Source: Ifrita kowaldi
Taxonomy: Eukaryota > Chordata > Aves > Passeriformes > Cinclosomatidae
Length of the DNA: 64,000 bases
NCBI GenBank assembly: GCA_013398055.1
Contig: VZRS01012497.1
Span: 48,740 to 112,739, forward strand
Reading direction: 5' to 3'
Numbering within the stretch: position 1 is the first letter of the stretch; the number at the start of each line of letters is the position of its first letter. Shown piece by piece: positions 43,481 through 56,388 of this stretch. Made by a program: the position numbers and the translations under genes. A model generated the notes under the pieces. It had not been told where the DNA came from. It ran no database searches and was given only the letters and a program-made list of their open reading frames with translations.

Positions 43481-44691
43481 GGGAGTGGGGTTGGTCCCGG
43501 GATGATGAACCTGGGTTGGTTTTTTTTTTATGGAGAGGGGGAAAAGGTGGGAGCTGGAGATGTTTCAAATAATTAATTAAGATTGTCTTTGAACTCTTGC
43601 TTCCGTGCGTAATGTATGGGCATGCAGATGCCTCTTCAGCATTAATATCATTTAATATTTCAGTTTCTGATACTCCATGGCACTTGTAATTAAATAAACT
43701 GACCTTTGCTGCATGAAATACACTCTGATCTCTCTTTTTTCTTAACTCTTAAAAGGAATTTTTATTGTTAGATATTCTAATCTTAGTTTTGTTTGCTCAA
43801 AGCTGGGAGAAATATGGTTTCCATTGCTTTATCAGCCACTAATTAGGACGAGGCTGCACATTTTTTAAGAGCCGGACAGTTTTATTTTTTCAGTGAATGA
43901 ATTCTTGTGGAGGTCCCGAAAATCCAGAGTACAGGGAGTCACAGGAGTTTAAACATGAAGTAGCAGAGTTTATTTTTGATGCCTCTATTTTTCATCGTAG
44001 CACTTGCAATGCCAATAAACGGAGAGAAATCCTCCAAATGCCACAGATAAATTTGTCATGGCTTGGTTCAGAACAGTAAATTATTTTTAGATCCATTTTA
44101 ACTCCTCTTTTCTGACCTGGAAATGTTTTATTTCCAGGATGGAAATGGTTTAGCTGCAGGTTCTCATCATAAAGAGGTTTTTTGATTGATTTTTCTTCTC
44201 TTTTTGCTGTTTTTTGTCCAGGAGCCGTCCCCAAGAATTGCCAAGGAGCATCCAGATTCCTACATGGATCCATCCAACGCTGGAATTCCCACAGCCCTGG
44301 TGCTCCTTAGGGCTCATTGCTCTTTCCCAACCTGCACCATTTAAATCCATTTTGGTGAGATGAAATCTGGGTTTTTGCCAGAGCATTTTCAGGATTTAGA
44401 GCTCTTTGTGCCTCCTCCAAGTTATCCTCTCCATGCTGGGGGTCTCCATCTCTGAACATTCCGCCTGTCACGTTGAGGGAGAAGTCCCAAAGCCAGAGAA
44501 ATCCTCCAAAATGTGTGATTTTTGTCTTTTGTTTAATATATTGTGCATCAAACTTATTAATATTTGGGGTTTTGGTCCCACCAGTGGCATCAACAAAGAG
44601 CCCCAGAAGTCCTCTGCTCCCAGCCCACCTCTGATCCCAACACTGGGATTGATTTCCACGTTTCCTTCGTCTTGTCCTTCCCTCCTTCATG
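43481..44691. other. Unique A/T-rich stretch, possible conserved non-coding DNA
   Basis: No repeat family is visible. From 43,560 to 43,900 the sequence is rich in AATTAATTAA, TTTAATATTTC and CTAATTAGG words without simple-sequence structure, as often seen in conserved non-coding elements. The rest is unremarkable, with no gene recognised. Confidence 0.3.
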
Positions 44692-44800
44692 GATTCATAC
44701 AATCATGGAATCAAGGAATTGTTCAGGTTGGAGAATCCCTCTAATATCGAGTCCAACCCTTAACCCAGCTGTTCCAACACCACCACGGAACCTTTCCCAT
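44692..44800 (-). mobile_element. CR1: CR1 3'-end fragment, diverged
   Basis: ATTCATACAATCATGGAATC, then AGGTTGGAGAATCCCTC, GAGTCCAACCCTTAACCCAG, CTGTTCCAACACCACC is the complement of a CR1 tail. The upstream part is too diverged to follow. Confidence 0.75.
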
Positions 44801-47129
44801 GGGATTTGGAGCAGTTTAATGTCCAGCTCCAGCCTGGGATGATGAGGGGAAAAAATACTCACAGAGATGCTCTGCGTCCATGTAAAATTATCTGATCTAC
44901 CCTGAATTTTGAGGCTTTGGAATGTCCCTTTTCTTTGAGAGTAAGAGAGTGAAAGGGGAGAGGAGCTGGGATATCCTGGTCATTTTCCCAGTCCTTGGCT
45001 CTTATCTTGAAACAGAAAAGGGAAATGTAGGAACAAACTGGATTTGTAGTCTCGAGGTTTAACAAGCAGCTTGTGCAGATTGTTGTTCCCTAAGTGAGGA
45101 ACACGGGCTGGAGTTCAGTCCCAGCCACTTTCCTTGCAATCCCAGAGTCTGTCAATCTCCAAATTTCAGGTTTCTGGTGCAATTTGCCGTATGAACCTCT
45201 GGATTTTCCTGAAGACAGACCTCAAGGATCAGCCAGTTCCATTTTTAGGCGAACGTGTGTGTGTGTGGGAGTGAAAGGTCACCTCAGGCTTATCTCTAAA
45301 TAAACCCAGGAAACTCCAAATCAGCTCCTTTTTTTTTTTTTTCTTTTTATCCCGTGCAGCCTGGCAATGGGCAAAGCAGCCTGGACAGCTTTTTTTTTAA
45401 TATCCAAATATTCCCCGCTGAAGCATGACCTCAAATATTAGCTTTCCACCTAGCAAGACTAGACAGGAGCAGGGCAAAGGCACGTCTGTTCCTTAGCCCT
45501 GATGCAGGGAAAACTATTTAGATCTGCTTTTTTTTTGAATTATTATTTTTTTTCAGCCCCTCCTGGGCGTGTTTACTTTCTTTGGGGCTCATGAATGGCG
45601 GCTTCAGAGCCCCCCTCATTGTGATTTTCCCCGAGTCCCTCCAAACATCCCTTTCTCTCGGTGCTTTTTCAAAAAGAGCCTTTTTTTTTGCCCTCCCTCC
45701 CCCGTGTTCCTGAGTGTTGTGATTTCACTGAGGCTTCCAATGGTCTTCAACAGTTCATTTATGCCGGGAGCCTTCTATAAACTGTACAGCCATGGTCTCC
45801 TCGCCCGGCCACCCACCGACCCAGCCTGTCTAAACAGCATCTGTCTCCATCCCAGACACATCCAGCCAGCTCGAAATGGATTGAATCCAGCTTTTTTCCC
45901 CCCTTTTTTCCCCCCTTCGTGCCCTCCTGCAAAGCCAGGGTGGGAGTCAAGAAGGGGGCACTGGGCTGGGGTGGGGTTGGGGTGCTCCTCATGCACCCCC
46001 GGGTTTGTTTGGGGAGCGTTGCAGGAGCTCCATCCCTCAAGTCCCACCCAATCTCTCCACGGGGAGCAGATGCATTATTAGTGACGGGAGCCTATTTAAC
46101 CTTAATCCCAAATGCATTACCCAGGGAGTTTGGCTTGGCTTTTTGACTTAAGGTATTGGAGGTTATTACCTCTGGAATGCAGGCGTTGCTCTGAAGGATC
46201 TCTCCATCTGGGGAGAGGGCAGGGATGGATGGGCTTTACCTTGCCCAGGCAATTTGGACACATTTTTGAAAGATTAAGTCAGATCAGCACTTGAAAGGCT
46301 CAGTTACCACTTGAGTGTGACAGCACAAAACCCATTCCCCTTCCCAAGAGCCTTGTTCAGCTTGGGAAAAAACCCGAAAAAATCAAGAGAGGGGTTAATT
46401 TTGCTTGGCAGCTTGGAGAGATTTGTGTTTGCTGAACCGCTGCTTTTCCTCCTATTTACCCTACAACATTGACCAAAAATATTCCTGCCTGGAGAAGGAA
46501 ACTGCCCTCTGTGGTCCCTGGGTGCTTCCATGGTGTTTATCCACATCCGTGTCTACACTTTGGATGCGGCAAAAAGCAGAATTCCGAGGGCTCGTTTGGC
46601 TTTCAGGCCTGGGAAGGTGGCACTTGTCTTAATTAGGGGAGCTGTCGTTACAGGTAGAGGGTATTTTGGGGAGAAAAGGCTGTGGTTCTGAACTGGCAAG
46701 AGCTGGGCTTGAAAATAGGAATTGAATTTGTGATTGAATATGGGAAACAGTCAAAAAATTCCAGGTTTAAGTCTGTCAGAATGATCAGCGTGTGCTGGGT
46801 TCAACAGAAGAGGGAGGTTGTATTTGGTGATGCTTAGAAAAGCTTTGATTTTCTTTAACTTCTAGTTTTTGAGACAAAATGAAAATTTCTGGTGTGTTTT
46901 GGCACCTATGATGTGCCAGGTCCCTCTGAAATCAAACAAACCCTCTGTTTTCTTTATTTGCAACCTATTTGAGCTATGAAAGCAAAACAATACGAAAAGA
47001 AAGATGGAATGGGAAGGAAAATACTGGTTTTTAATAAGGCGGGAAAATAACACATAAATTAAGGACATAAAAAAAAAAGAAAAAAGAGAAAGAAATACTT
47101 AATGGAGGGGAGGAGGGGATAAAGTTTTC
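44801..47129. other. Unique non-coding stretch
   Basis: No gene recognised. Holds a (GT)6 run at 45255-45267, T-runs near 45330, 45390 and 45520-45555, and alternating T6/C6 blocks near 45893-45917. The 170-codon plus frame at 45569-46081 has no domain. Confidence 0.5.
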
Positions 47130-47323
47130 ACTTTGGAGGGTGGGATTAGGTTGGATTTTAGGAGGAAATTTGTCCCTGTGAGGGTGGGAAGGTCCTGGCA
47201 CAGGGTGCCCAGAGAAGCTGTGGCTGCCCAGCCCTGGAAGCGTCCAAGGCCAGGTTGGAAAGGTGTGGAATGAGATGAGCTTTAAGATCCCTTCCCACCC
47301 AAACCATTCCATGATTCCACAAT
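47130..47323 (+). mobile_element. CR1: CR1 LINE 3'-end fragment
   Basis: Order: TTAGGTTGGATTTTAGGAGG, GTGAGGGTGGGAAGGTCCTG, GCCCAGAGAAGCTGTGGCTG, GCGTCCAAGGCCAGGTTGG, GAGCTTTAAGATCCC, CCAAACCATTCCATGATTCC. An internal deletion removed the GGGACAGTGGAAGGTG block. Confidence 0.92.
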
Positions 47324-50300
47324 CTCTGGGATAGAAGGATGTGCCCACAGCAAGAGCCTGGGTTTGGAGCTGTCAGCAGAGCCAATCCAGCAGCTCCAAG
47401 GGGCTGTGGGTCCTCTGCACAATTAGAACAGAGCCTGTTGACATTCCTGTATTTTGACATTCCCTGATTTATTTCCAATTTCGGGTGCCTGAAGAGATGC
47501 GTGTTTTGCTCTCCAACCCCCTCTCGGCACTGAGGGGATGTGTTCTGAAGTGAGGCCTGGCTTTAGGAATAAAAGAAAGGGATGTGCTCCCCTGTGCTGA
47601 CGGCACTTCATTGTTCTCGTGCCTCCTCCAAGCCCAATTCAGATTAGATTCACTATCAGTCATGATTATGGAAAAGAAGTGATAAAACGTGGCTTGGAAA
47701 AAAAATCATGTTTGGACAAGAATTTGCTGACATATTGTGGAGTGATAACATGATAGTGAAAATAGCCAGATCCTGCCTGGCCTGGCGTCTGGAATCAGTA
47801 AAAAGAGGCAGGCAGGAATATTGCAGGCTGGCTTCTGTTCCCTTTCCAGCACAAAATCGGCACCTTTTAGGACTTTTTTAGAAACCCACCGATAGGATTT
47901 GCATGGAAAACTTGCCATCATTCCCGGATCTTGGCTCCAGCCTGGACTGCATTGCAATTCTTCCTTGCTGAAGTCATGGGAGGAGATTCTGGAGGTGTAA
48001 AAGGAGGAATGACCAGTTGAGTTTGCCAATCCCAGCTGGAGCATCCACAGCTGATGCTGGAGGAATGCTGTCGTGTGTGGAGCAGGAGAGCAGGGTGACC
48101 CTAAAAAATGGGAAAATGGCCTGATTTTAATTGGGATTTTGCTTGTGTTGGGTCCTAGAAAATGCTGCTGATGGTGGTGTGAGGTCCTGCCTCGCCACCT
48201 CCTCATCTTCTGACTTCCAGGGAAATGGGGGGGACAACTTTCACTTCTGAACCCAGCAGCCCACTCTGGCCGTGGCTGATAAACACAAGACCACTTTATC
48301 ATCACAAAGAGCTACAAATCAGGTGAAAATTGGTGTCTGGGGTCACAAATGACACAACTGGGAACGCTGCAAATCCTGGCCGTGCTCAATCTCATCAGGC
48401 TGATGGTTGGACTCCACGATTCCATAAATCTCTGTTCCTAAAACCACATTTCCCCATCAAGAAAAAGCTCCTCCTTGAAGTTACTTTTTCCTTGGTTATA
48501 TTTCATACACAAAGAGGGAATGCCTGGAAAGACCTGGACTCTTCCACTGTAATTCCCAGGCTCTCAGCCACAATCTAGTATCGAATGAGAATTTGCATTT
48601 AGAATAAGGAAAAAGGTGATGAAGGAGCACAGAAACCGAGGGATGGTTTTAATAACGGCAATGTGGAAAGGCCGTGAAGGCACAAGATGGGCTGGAGGTC
48701 TGTTTTTCACTTGCTGAAAGTCTCCACTGTGTTTGGACTGGATGTCCCCGGATCTATCCTTAACCACAAAAATTATTCATCAGGTCCTCTGCCCCTTCTG
48801 CCGGCACCGTGATTTGCAGAGTATTGGATCTCTTCAGTAAGAAGGTTTCCAACTCTTCTTTCGAGGGGCTGGATAAGCTTTGCCATAAAAGAGAGATTTC
48901 TTTTGTTTAATTCCACCCCATTCCTCTTCATTTAATCCCTTTGTACGCCTCAGCAATTACTGCTCCTCCACAGGACGCTGCTTCTCCACGCCTTAAACGA
49001 CCTTTGTTTTGTAACATCTTATTTGAGTCAAAAATACAGAGATACTTGACCATTCCAAAAGAGGAGAAGAAAGGGAACATCTCCCAAGGAGTGGGTGCAG
49101 TGTGGGTTTTCCATAAAATGCTATTTCTGTCGTTTTATGGCTGAGTGTGTCCAAACTGGGATTCTTTTTGCAGAAGGTGAAAATGCCATGAAATGCCTGG
49201 GATCCTCTTGCGTCTGGAGGAATGTCCATGTTGCAAGAGACCTCTGTAAATATTTATACCTGATGACTTCGCAGCTGGCTATTAAGTGCCCTGATTGTTC
49301 CTGCAATGCTGCTCGCAAATGGAGATCTGGCTTTTAAAGGACGCAGCACAAATTGTTCCCTTGGCCCTCGCTTTTGGTCAGAGAATTTACTCAGAGCTGG
49401 TGATATCACTGGGGAAACATCCTCTCGCCCCTTCTTTCCGTGCGTGCACAACGAGCAGAGCTCTCCCTCATGGAAAGCGGGAGGAAAAGTGGGAAAAACA
49501 CCCAAAAAAGAACTGGTTTGGGGCTCCAAAGAAAACACGTGGTTAGGGGACATCGCTGGGGTCACCTCCCCATGGCAGGGTGTTGATGGTACCTCGTGTG
49601 GGTGTTGCAGCCCCAGCTGCTCTTCCTTTGGTTGGACGGCGGCCAAGCCACAGCGCCGGAGTGACCTCGGAGCGCCGGTGACTCAGTTTTGCCACGGATC
49701 TGCTCCTGACAAAGCCTTTCCTGCCAGGTTGGGCTGGGGGTGGTGTTAACCCCTTGCTGGTTGGGAATGGGGACAGTGCCAGGTGGGTTTTTATGGCTCA
49801 GGGGTGCTCAGGTGAGGACATGGCAGCCCAAAGCTGCTCCAGTGCGGTTTGGGATTGGGACTACTGGGAGAGGAAATATCCACTGGGCCAACAGGCTTTT
49901 TTTGGGATCCATTACTCCAGGGCTGGGGCAGGGCTCAAGGGAAAACGGCCACATCCTCGTATTATCCATCCTCACTACAAATTGAATTCGACCCCAGGCA
50001 TGTGAAAACACCACTTTATCATCACCACAGCCAGTGCCAGTGTCAAGGAGACCTTTGTGGCCTCCCGTTTTACGTAACTTAATAGTTCAGCTGCACCTTT
50101 GGCTGGACTAAAATCAATCCTGAGTTTGCGTTGGGCAGCCAGGAGGATTTCAGAGAGGGGACAGAAACCATTAAGAAACCAAACAAACCACAAAGTGCCT
50201 CGTTCTGACTTTCTTCTGAAAGGAGCCGCTTTCAGACTTCTCCTTTTGAAAAGTTGTCTCATCGTTGGGCTAATTTGGAACTAATGAAAAATAAATTTGC

Positions 50301-52433
50301 CCCCTCTGGGCCTGTCAGGAGAATCCTGTGTTTCATTCTGGTGGAAATGAAGCAAATAAAACCAAATTAATCTTGAAAAGCTGAAATGTTGGCACAGCGT
50401 CTGTGTTTCTGACGGGGTTGTGGAGACGGAGGGAGCAGGTGATTCTCACTCTGCAAAACTGTGTCTGGAGAAGAACCACCCAATGCTCCTTTTTATTTCT
50501 TTGATCCCTCCGAAATGGTGCAGGCACCATCCAAAGCTGCTCCACTGCCTTCGTTTGACCAGGTTGCTCCTTCAAATAATTTGGATTAATAATTTGGGTG
50601 ATATTCTCCTCTCCTTGTGCCCAAACTCTATAAATCCCTACATCACAGCCCTATAATGAAACTCTTTGTAGCCTTATGACCCATCATGAAAGTCAGTGGA
50701 ATAATTTTTCCCAAGAATGCCTTCCAGGAGCCCCTCCTTTCCTCATTCCCCGCATTAGGCTCAGTTACCACCTGCTTTCCAGGTAATTTTTTTTGTTCCT
50801 AATTATTATTATCCTTTGGGTGTTGACACTGCAACGAGCCAAGCTGGAAGGGGATCCCTTGGGTGGGCTGGGCTGCAGGCTGGGCTTAGGCTGTGGTTCT
50901 CTACAGTGGGATCCTTGTGGGTTTATCTTTGTGACCTTTCAACTCGGAAAGGAAACAAATTTATATAAAACCTCACAGCTCAGATTTTAAACAGAGGGGA
51001 TTTAAGTAGAATATTTACAGGTCTAAGGCAGGATGATAGATGCCCCTTACAAATAATAAATCGAGGTTGAGAGTTGGGAAGAAGATTCATAAGGATAAAA
51101 CTAATAATGGAATAGTCTTTATTGAGGAAAACGAAGCTGGGACGCAATCCCAAAATAAGTTTACTAACTGAAAAACTGTGGAGAGGTTTAGATGTTGTTA
51201 TAAAATCATTTTTATCATCTGTGCCGAAGATTTGGGTCAGTGGGGCTGTTCCAGGTTTCCTAGAAAACTTAAACTCAGCCCCAATTGTCACAGGGAGGTC
51301 CAGACGGCTCCAGCATGGCTGAGGGAAACCCAGATTCCTGCAAAACACAGCGTGGTGAGAATGGGAGTGGATGAAATGACCTGGAATTGCTTGGTCTGAA
51401 TTCACATCTCCGGACGTGCCATAAAATATGTCCCAGTTCAGGCTAAACCAGGCAGCACATCTGGAGCTGTAAAACAAGGGGCTGCAAAGGGCAGGGAGTG
51501 CATCCCTGGCAGGCAGAGATTCCTCAGGTTTCCCAGGCTCAGAGGGTCAGATCCCTAAATCCTCACTGCTCCCAATTAACAGCACAGCCTCTGCCATAAG
51601 GGTTTGTATCAGCTTCAGGCACTGGAAAAGGCAATTCCCCCTCCTTTAGGGTGGTGTGAAACTGCCGTGAAAGTGCAAAATAATGCTTTACTTCCAAATT
51701 CAGGGAAGTATCTGGAAAACAAAATGCTTTGGCTTTGAATGTCTTCAGACAACGGGGAAATAAATATTGACTTATCTCCGAAGTTTATGTTGGTTTTTGG
51801 TTATGGAATCTCTGTGCCAGGAAGAAATGTGGAAAAGCTGCTGAAAGAGCCATATGGGACAAGAAAATAATAATGTGGAAATCAATCCAAGGGCTGGCTA
51901 CAGGGATGCAGCAGTTCTGGAGGAAAAAGTGCTTTTTGTTTCTAAAAGGGCACTGTTCTGGAAGAAAAGGGAAACCTCGACATTTCCCATGGGCTAATCC
52001 TGGTTTGAGTAACTGTCTGGCTCCACCAAAAAGTGTATTCCCGGTGTTGGAGCATTCCTGATGCTCTTCCTGCAGAGGAGACCTGTTAAACCAACAATCT
52101 TGGTTCAGTGCTGGGTGTTGCCTGTCTGTAACAGGTGAGATTAATGTTTTTAAACCTCCCAGGACTGGAACAGGAGCTGTGATCCAGCCCTTACCTCGCG
52201 ATCCAGCCTGGTCTCAGCAGCACACGGAAATCCTGGAAGAGGAGCCACAGGGAAGGGTACTGATGATGTAGGGTTGTGGATTAGGGAAGGTCAATGACAG
52301 CCCCAGCCCCACTTCTGACTGCCTGGGGGTTATATTTGAAGCACCCTGGAATTTTACACAGCTCCAGGTTTCATCTGAGCGGAAGGGAAATTTGGATTAT
52401 TTTTTGGGGGGATGTATTTGTAGGTGTGGGTAT
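47324..52433. other. Unique non-coding stretch
   Basis: About 5.1 kb with no gene or clear repeat. A small CpG cluster (about seven in 50 bp) lies near 49636-49685. The 199-codon minus frame at 47706-48305 and other frames have no recognised domain. A weak GTTGGACTCCACGATTCC near 48405-48422 may be a relic CR1 tip. Confidence 0.45.
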
Positions 52434-52647
52434 GACTGTGGGAATTCTTCCCTGGGAGGGTGGTGAGGCACGGGAATAGTTTGCCCAGAGAAGTTGTGGA
52501 TGTCCCACCCCTGGAAGTGTCCAAGGCTGGGTTGGATGGAGCTCTGAGCAGCCTGGGATAGTGGAAGGTGTCCATGGCAGGGGGTGGAACTGGCTGATCT
52601 TTAAATTCCCTTCCAACCCAACCCATTCCATGATTCTGTGGTTCTAT
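52434..52647 (+). mobile_element. CR1: CR1 LINE 3'-end fragment
   Basis: Order: TTCTTCCCTGGGAGGGTGG, GCCCAGAGAAGTTGTGGATG, AAGTGTCCAAGGCTGGGTTG, CCTGGGATAGTGGAAGGTG, GGAACTGGCTGATCTTTAAA, CCAACCCATTCCATGATTCT, then GTGGTTCT. About 214 bp with a well-kept terminus. Confidence 0.94.
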
Positions 52648-53648
52648 CCTTGGACCACTGTCCAAGATATCCCACCTACATTTCTCCAGATGACTCCTTT
52701 CCTGGATCTGAATTAGGCTTCAGCAAGAGTTTATTTCACTTTAGAGACACATTTAATATTTAGGACTAATATTTCCTTTGGCTTTGGTGTTTGGGCTGGG
52801 TGCTGCAGGGCAGGAGAGCACCTCCAGCAGCAGGGTTGAACCCAACCCCACGTGCTAAAGTCCACTTAGAGTGTTTGTAGACCTCAACACCTCCTTTGAA
52901 GAGACAAAAGGGTGATTTTTGCCCTGGCTGCAGAATGCAAATCAGCACAACGTGTTCTGATGGGAAAGGGACACGGAAATCTTCCTTCTCTGAGGTTACA
53001 TTGCACAGCCCCACCACTAAAAGCATGGCCCGAGCCATCAGCTGCTGTGAGAAATCCCTTTTGGAAAGTGTGTTTGCTCTCCAGGATGCCTGGAAAGGCT
53101 TATGAACAGCGAGAGACTCAACCTGGTGCCTGCAGCTGCCTTGCAGCCCAAGTTTGGAGAGAGGACGGGCTCAGGTATGGCCAGAAACAGCAGCAGCACC
53201 ACAGGCATGTCCTGCCCTCGGAGAACTGCTGCTGCCAGCCAAGAAACTGAGGCCTGGATGCATCACAAATGTTCTGGACTGTCAGATCCACACAGAATAA
53301 AGCCGGGCTGGCAGCAGGAGGACAGATGGACACAGAGCAGGTCTCCCTTGGTGTGCAGAGGGGGTGCTGGTGGCACAATGCCACAGACCTGCAGTGCTGG
53401 GGCAAAACAACAGTGACATTTGGGACATGAACAGAAGGTTTAAAATATCCTGCCTGGGGCATTTTCCCTCTCCCGTGGCACATGTCATCTTCTCTTTCCT
53501 TTTTGACCTTGTCCTGTTGTTTTTCCCAGACTTCTGTTTGTATCTCTCCTTACAAAATTTCTCTTTGCCCAGAGAGGTGCTGGAGATATCACCAGCTCCT
53601 GCACTTTTCTTGTGAAATCCATAATATATGGCTGAGGGGGGTCCATGG
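52648..53648. other. Unique non-coding stretch
   Basis: One kilobase between two same-strand CR1 fragments, with no repeat or gene recognised. The minus frame 53282-53923 (213 codons) runs into the CR1 fragment and is not a gene. Confidence 0.45.
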
Positions 53649-53853
53649 GTAGGAATTCCTCCCTGTGAGGGTGGGGAGGCCCTGGCATGGGGTGCCCAGA
53701 GCAGCTGTGGCTGCCCCTGGATCCCTGGAAGTGTCCAAGGCCAGGTTGGATGGGGCTTGGAGCAGTCTGGGACAGTGGAAGGTGTCCCTGCCCATGGCAT
53801 GACATGAGCTTTAAGGTCCCTTTCAACCCAAACCATCCCATGATTCCATGAAT
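53649..53853 (+). mobile_element. CR1: CR1 LINE 3'-end fragment
   Basis: Among the best preserved copies: GGTAGGAATTCCTCCCTGTG, GGGTGGGGAGGCCCTGGCA, GTGCCCAGAGCAGCTGTGG, GTGTCCAAGGCCAGGTTGG, CTGGGACAGTGGAAGGTGTC, GAGCTTTAAGGTCCC, CCAAACCATCCCATGATTCC. Confidence 0.95.
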
Positions 53854-53884
53854 TGGAGAATTTCCTGTCCCTTACTTTTTTTAT

Positions 53885-54200
53885 CATCATGGTTTCTGCT
53901 GTAGCAGATTTCTTGAACATCAAAGTTCGTACCAGCAGCCAAGGAACAAAGAAAGGGTTAAAAAGACTTTCTGGGGTGACGAAAAACCGCTGGACCCAGT
54001 AGGAAGTAGGGAATTAAAAGGATTGCAAATATTGCAGATATTTTGGGGGCTGCAAGGCTGAGAATATTCATTAAAAGGGTCTGTCCCCCAAGTGATGGGG
54101 GCACAGAGCTATACCCCAGGCCATGGGTGTTTGAGGTAATCCTTATTTATTGTTCTATTTTGCAACCGAGTTAAATAAAAAAAGCTGAAAGCTTTATCGC
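53885..54200 (+). mobile_element. Possible LTR fragment
   Basis: A TATA-like ATTAAAAGGG (about 54070-54079) is followed by a near-perfect inverted repeat, TGTCCCCCA and TGGGGGCACA, with a 5-nt loop. About 60 bp later come TTTGCAACCGAGTTAAATAA and a polyadenylation-like AATAAAAAAAGC. The spacing resembles the U3-R-U5 layout of a retroviral LTR on the plus strand. No boundary repeats or internal genes are seen, so this could be chance. Confidence 0.25.
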
Positions 54201-54839
54201 TTGCTGGAACTATTTCCTCCCTTTAAACCTTTGAGCAATAGAGATAAAAAGTGAGTGTTACTCTTGATACTGGGGGAAAGAATGCAATATTCTGTGTGGC
54301 ACTGTCTGGAAGAGCCCCTCTGCTCTGGCCTTGCTTTCTCCCCCTCAGCCCCTGGCATGGAGACACGAACTCCTCTATTTAAGAAGTGGAGGCCACTCAT
54401 TTTTAGCTTGAAATCCCATTTCTTGCCTTTCCCTTTTGGCTTGGACAGGTTTCTATTCAGTTGCAAAAGCAACCAACATTTGGCACGACCAAACCTGTGC
54501 TAAACATGGAAACACATCCCAAAAAATAGGATGGGCACGGAGCTGCAGCGCTTCCAGCGGGTCTCGTTCCATGGAAATCGTCAACTCAGGCTGAGCATTT
54601 CCCCTCTGCCCCTGGAGTGCTAAGACTCCTCTTCCTCTGGTGGGGCAGTCACACTGGGGACCCTGGGAGAGAAGATAAAAGCAGCTCTGTCTTTCGGGAG
54701 GCCAAAGATACACAGCCAGCATCCCTGCGAGGACGTGGGGATTAGGGGAATACGTCGAATTTCCAAATTTAGAGCGGAGGACTTGCTTCCCATAAACAAA
54801 GGGCGCTTTTTGAAATGAGATGTGAGGGAGATAATGCAC

Positions 54840-54867
54840 CAAAAAAAAAAAAAAAAAAGAAAAAAAT
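54840..54867. repeat. A-rich run
   Basis: Almost pure A for about 28 bases with one G. Simple repeat. Confidence 0.9.
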
Positions 54868-56340
54868 TTGCCTTTGTGACTAAATTCTGTTATTTTGCAG
54901 CCAACCTTCAAATGGGCTGTTGGTGCAAGTGAACAAACGCTTCCTGTCTGTGCGTCCTCATGGGTGGTCGCGTTTTAAAATGAAATATCCAGGCTGACAA
55001 ATGCCTTTACAAAGGCCAGATTATAAACTGTAAACCTACTGTCAGCTGGGCAGGGAAAAAAAATCCAAATGCCTCTTATACCATTTAAAGATTTAGTTTG
55101 GCTTCAACACTAAAGCACTTCATCTTGAAGGAGAAAGGAGCTTAGAGTTTATAAATTGTTGTTTGGGCTCTAGTAAGCTCTGGATAAGGGAATCTCTCTG
55201 CTAGGAAACAAATGACCTTCCCAAAATTTAGGGAGCTCTGGGTATTGTTACGAAGACAAAATGCCTTGGAAAAATGTCCCTGGAATACAAAGGGATTTGA
55301 GACAGCTCTGTTACTCTTAACATACAGTTCATACAGCTGCAAAGGGCAAATCCTGCAGATCCAGTCTCTAAAAAAGGGTGGAAAAAAGTTAAACATATCA
55401 GGGTAATAAAATAAAAGCTGTTTAGATTGTCCTCCTCTGCCTAAATCTGCTCTTGCATGGCATTGTCGAACTCAGGCTGAATATCCACATTATTTTGGCA
55501 AAAAACATCCAAAATTTCCGGTATTCTTCTCCATGGTGATGGCAAAGGGAAGTTTTGTGGCAAATACGACAATTTATGACAACGTGGTTGCCCCACTCAG
55601 CAATTTGAATTCAAAGAGGAGGAACAAAGGAACTCCAGGAGGAAAAGCCGCGGGCATTGCACACCCTTGCGTCCACCGAGTGAAATCCTGCAGCTCCCTT
55701 GTGCATTCCTGCTCAGTGGCAGCCTTTCCAATCCACCCTGAGCTTGGAATTGCACTGCAAAGCTCTGGTCCTCTGCTCTCCAAATGCCATCCCTGGTCTC
55801 CCTTTCTTCCAGGGTTGGTGTTCATGGGTTTTGAACTGGCCATGAGATTCACAGGCAGAAAATTGTATTTACTCTGCAAATCCTTGCTGTGTTCCTCTTG
55901 CTGGTTTTTTGCCAGGAATGTTGCAGGTCATGCTGCCCTTGCTGGAGGAGAGCAGAAATTTTGGTGGAATTCATCAAATCTGGGAAAGTTTAGGGACGTA
56001 CATGCTGAGCTCGGTGGGAAACAGAAAGGAAAATGCCACTTCCATGGGTTTTAAATTTTCGTTTTCATCCCAGTCATCTCATAGCAATCAGCACCACCCA
56101 AGGCATCATTTCTCATTCCCTTCCCTGGGAATTTTTGTTATTACTGGTGTCCACACTGATGAGCCCAACTCTTTCCTTGGGAAACCACCATGTCTGTCCT
56201 TTGAGATGTCCACTCTGAATCTTGGAAACCACATTTTTCTTCTACCTTTCTCTTTTTAGGAGACTGAAAATCCTGCAGAGCATCAAACCAATTATTTGAG
56301 ATGGCTTTTGGCAGGTTCCGAAGGGTGTGAGGTAGAAACG

Positions 56341-56388
56341 TGTTCAATTTGCTCAGCATGTTCAATTTTCTAAGCCTGTTCAGTTTCC
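56341..56388. repeat. 18-bp tandem repeat, 2.7 copies
   Basis: Units start TGTTCA(A/G)TTT at 56341, 56359 and 56377. Copies share the first half and differ in the second half. Short and old. Confidence 0.75.

Noticed and set aside
48395..48425. Relic CR1 tip (GTTGGACTCCACGATTCC)
   Set aside because: Similarity is limited to under 20 bp and lacks the flanking CR1 blocks, so it is not called as a feature.
53282..53923. 213-codon minus frame as a gene
   Set aside because: Its N-terminal half is the antisense of the CR1 fragment at 53649-53853.
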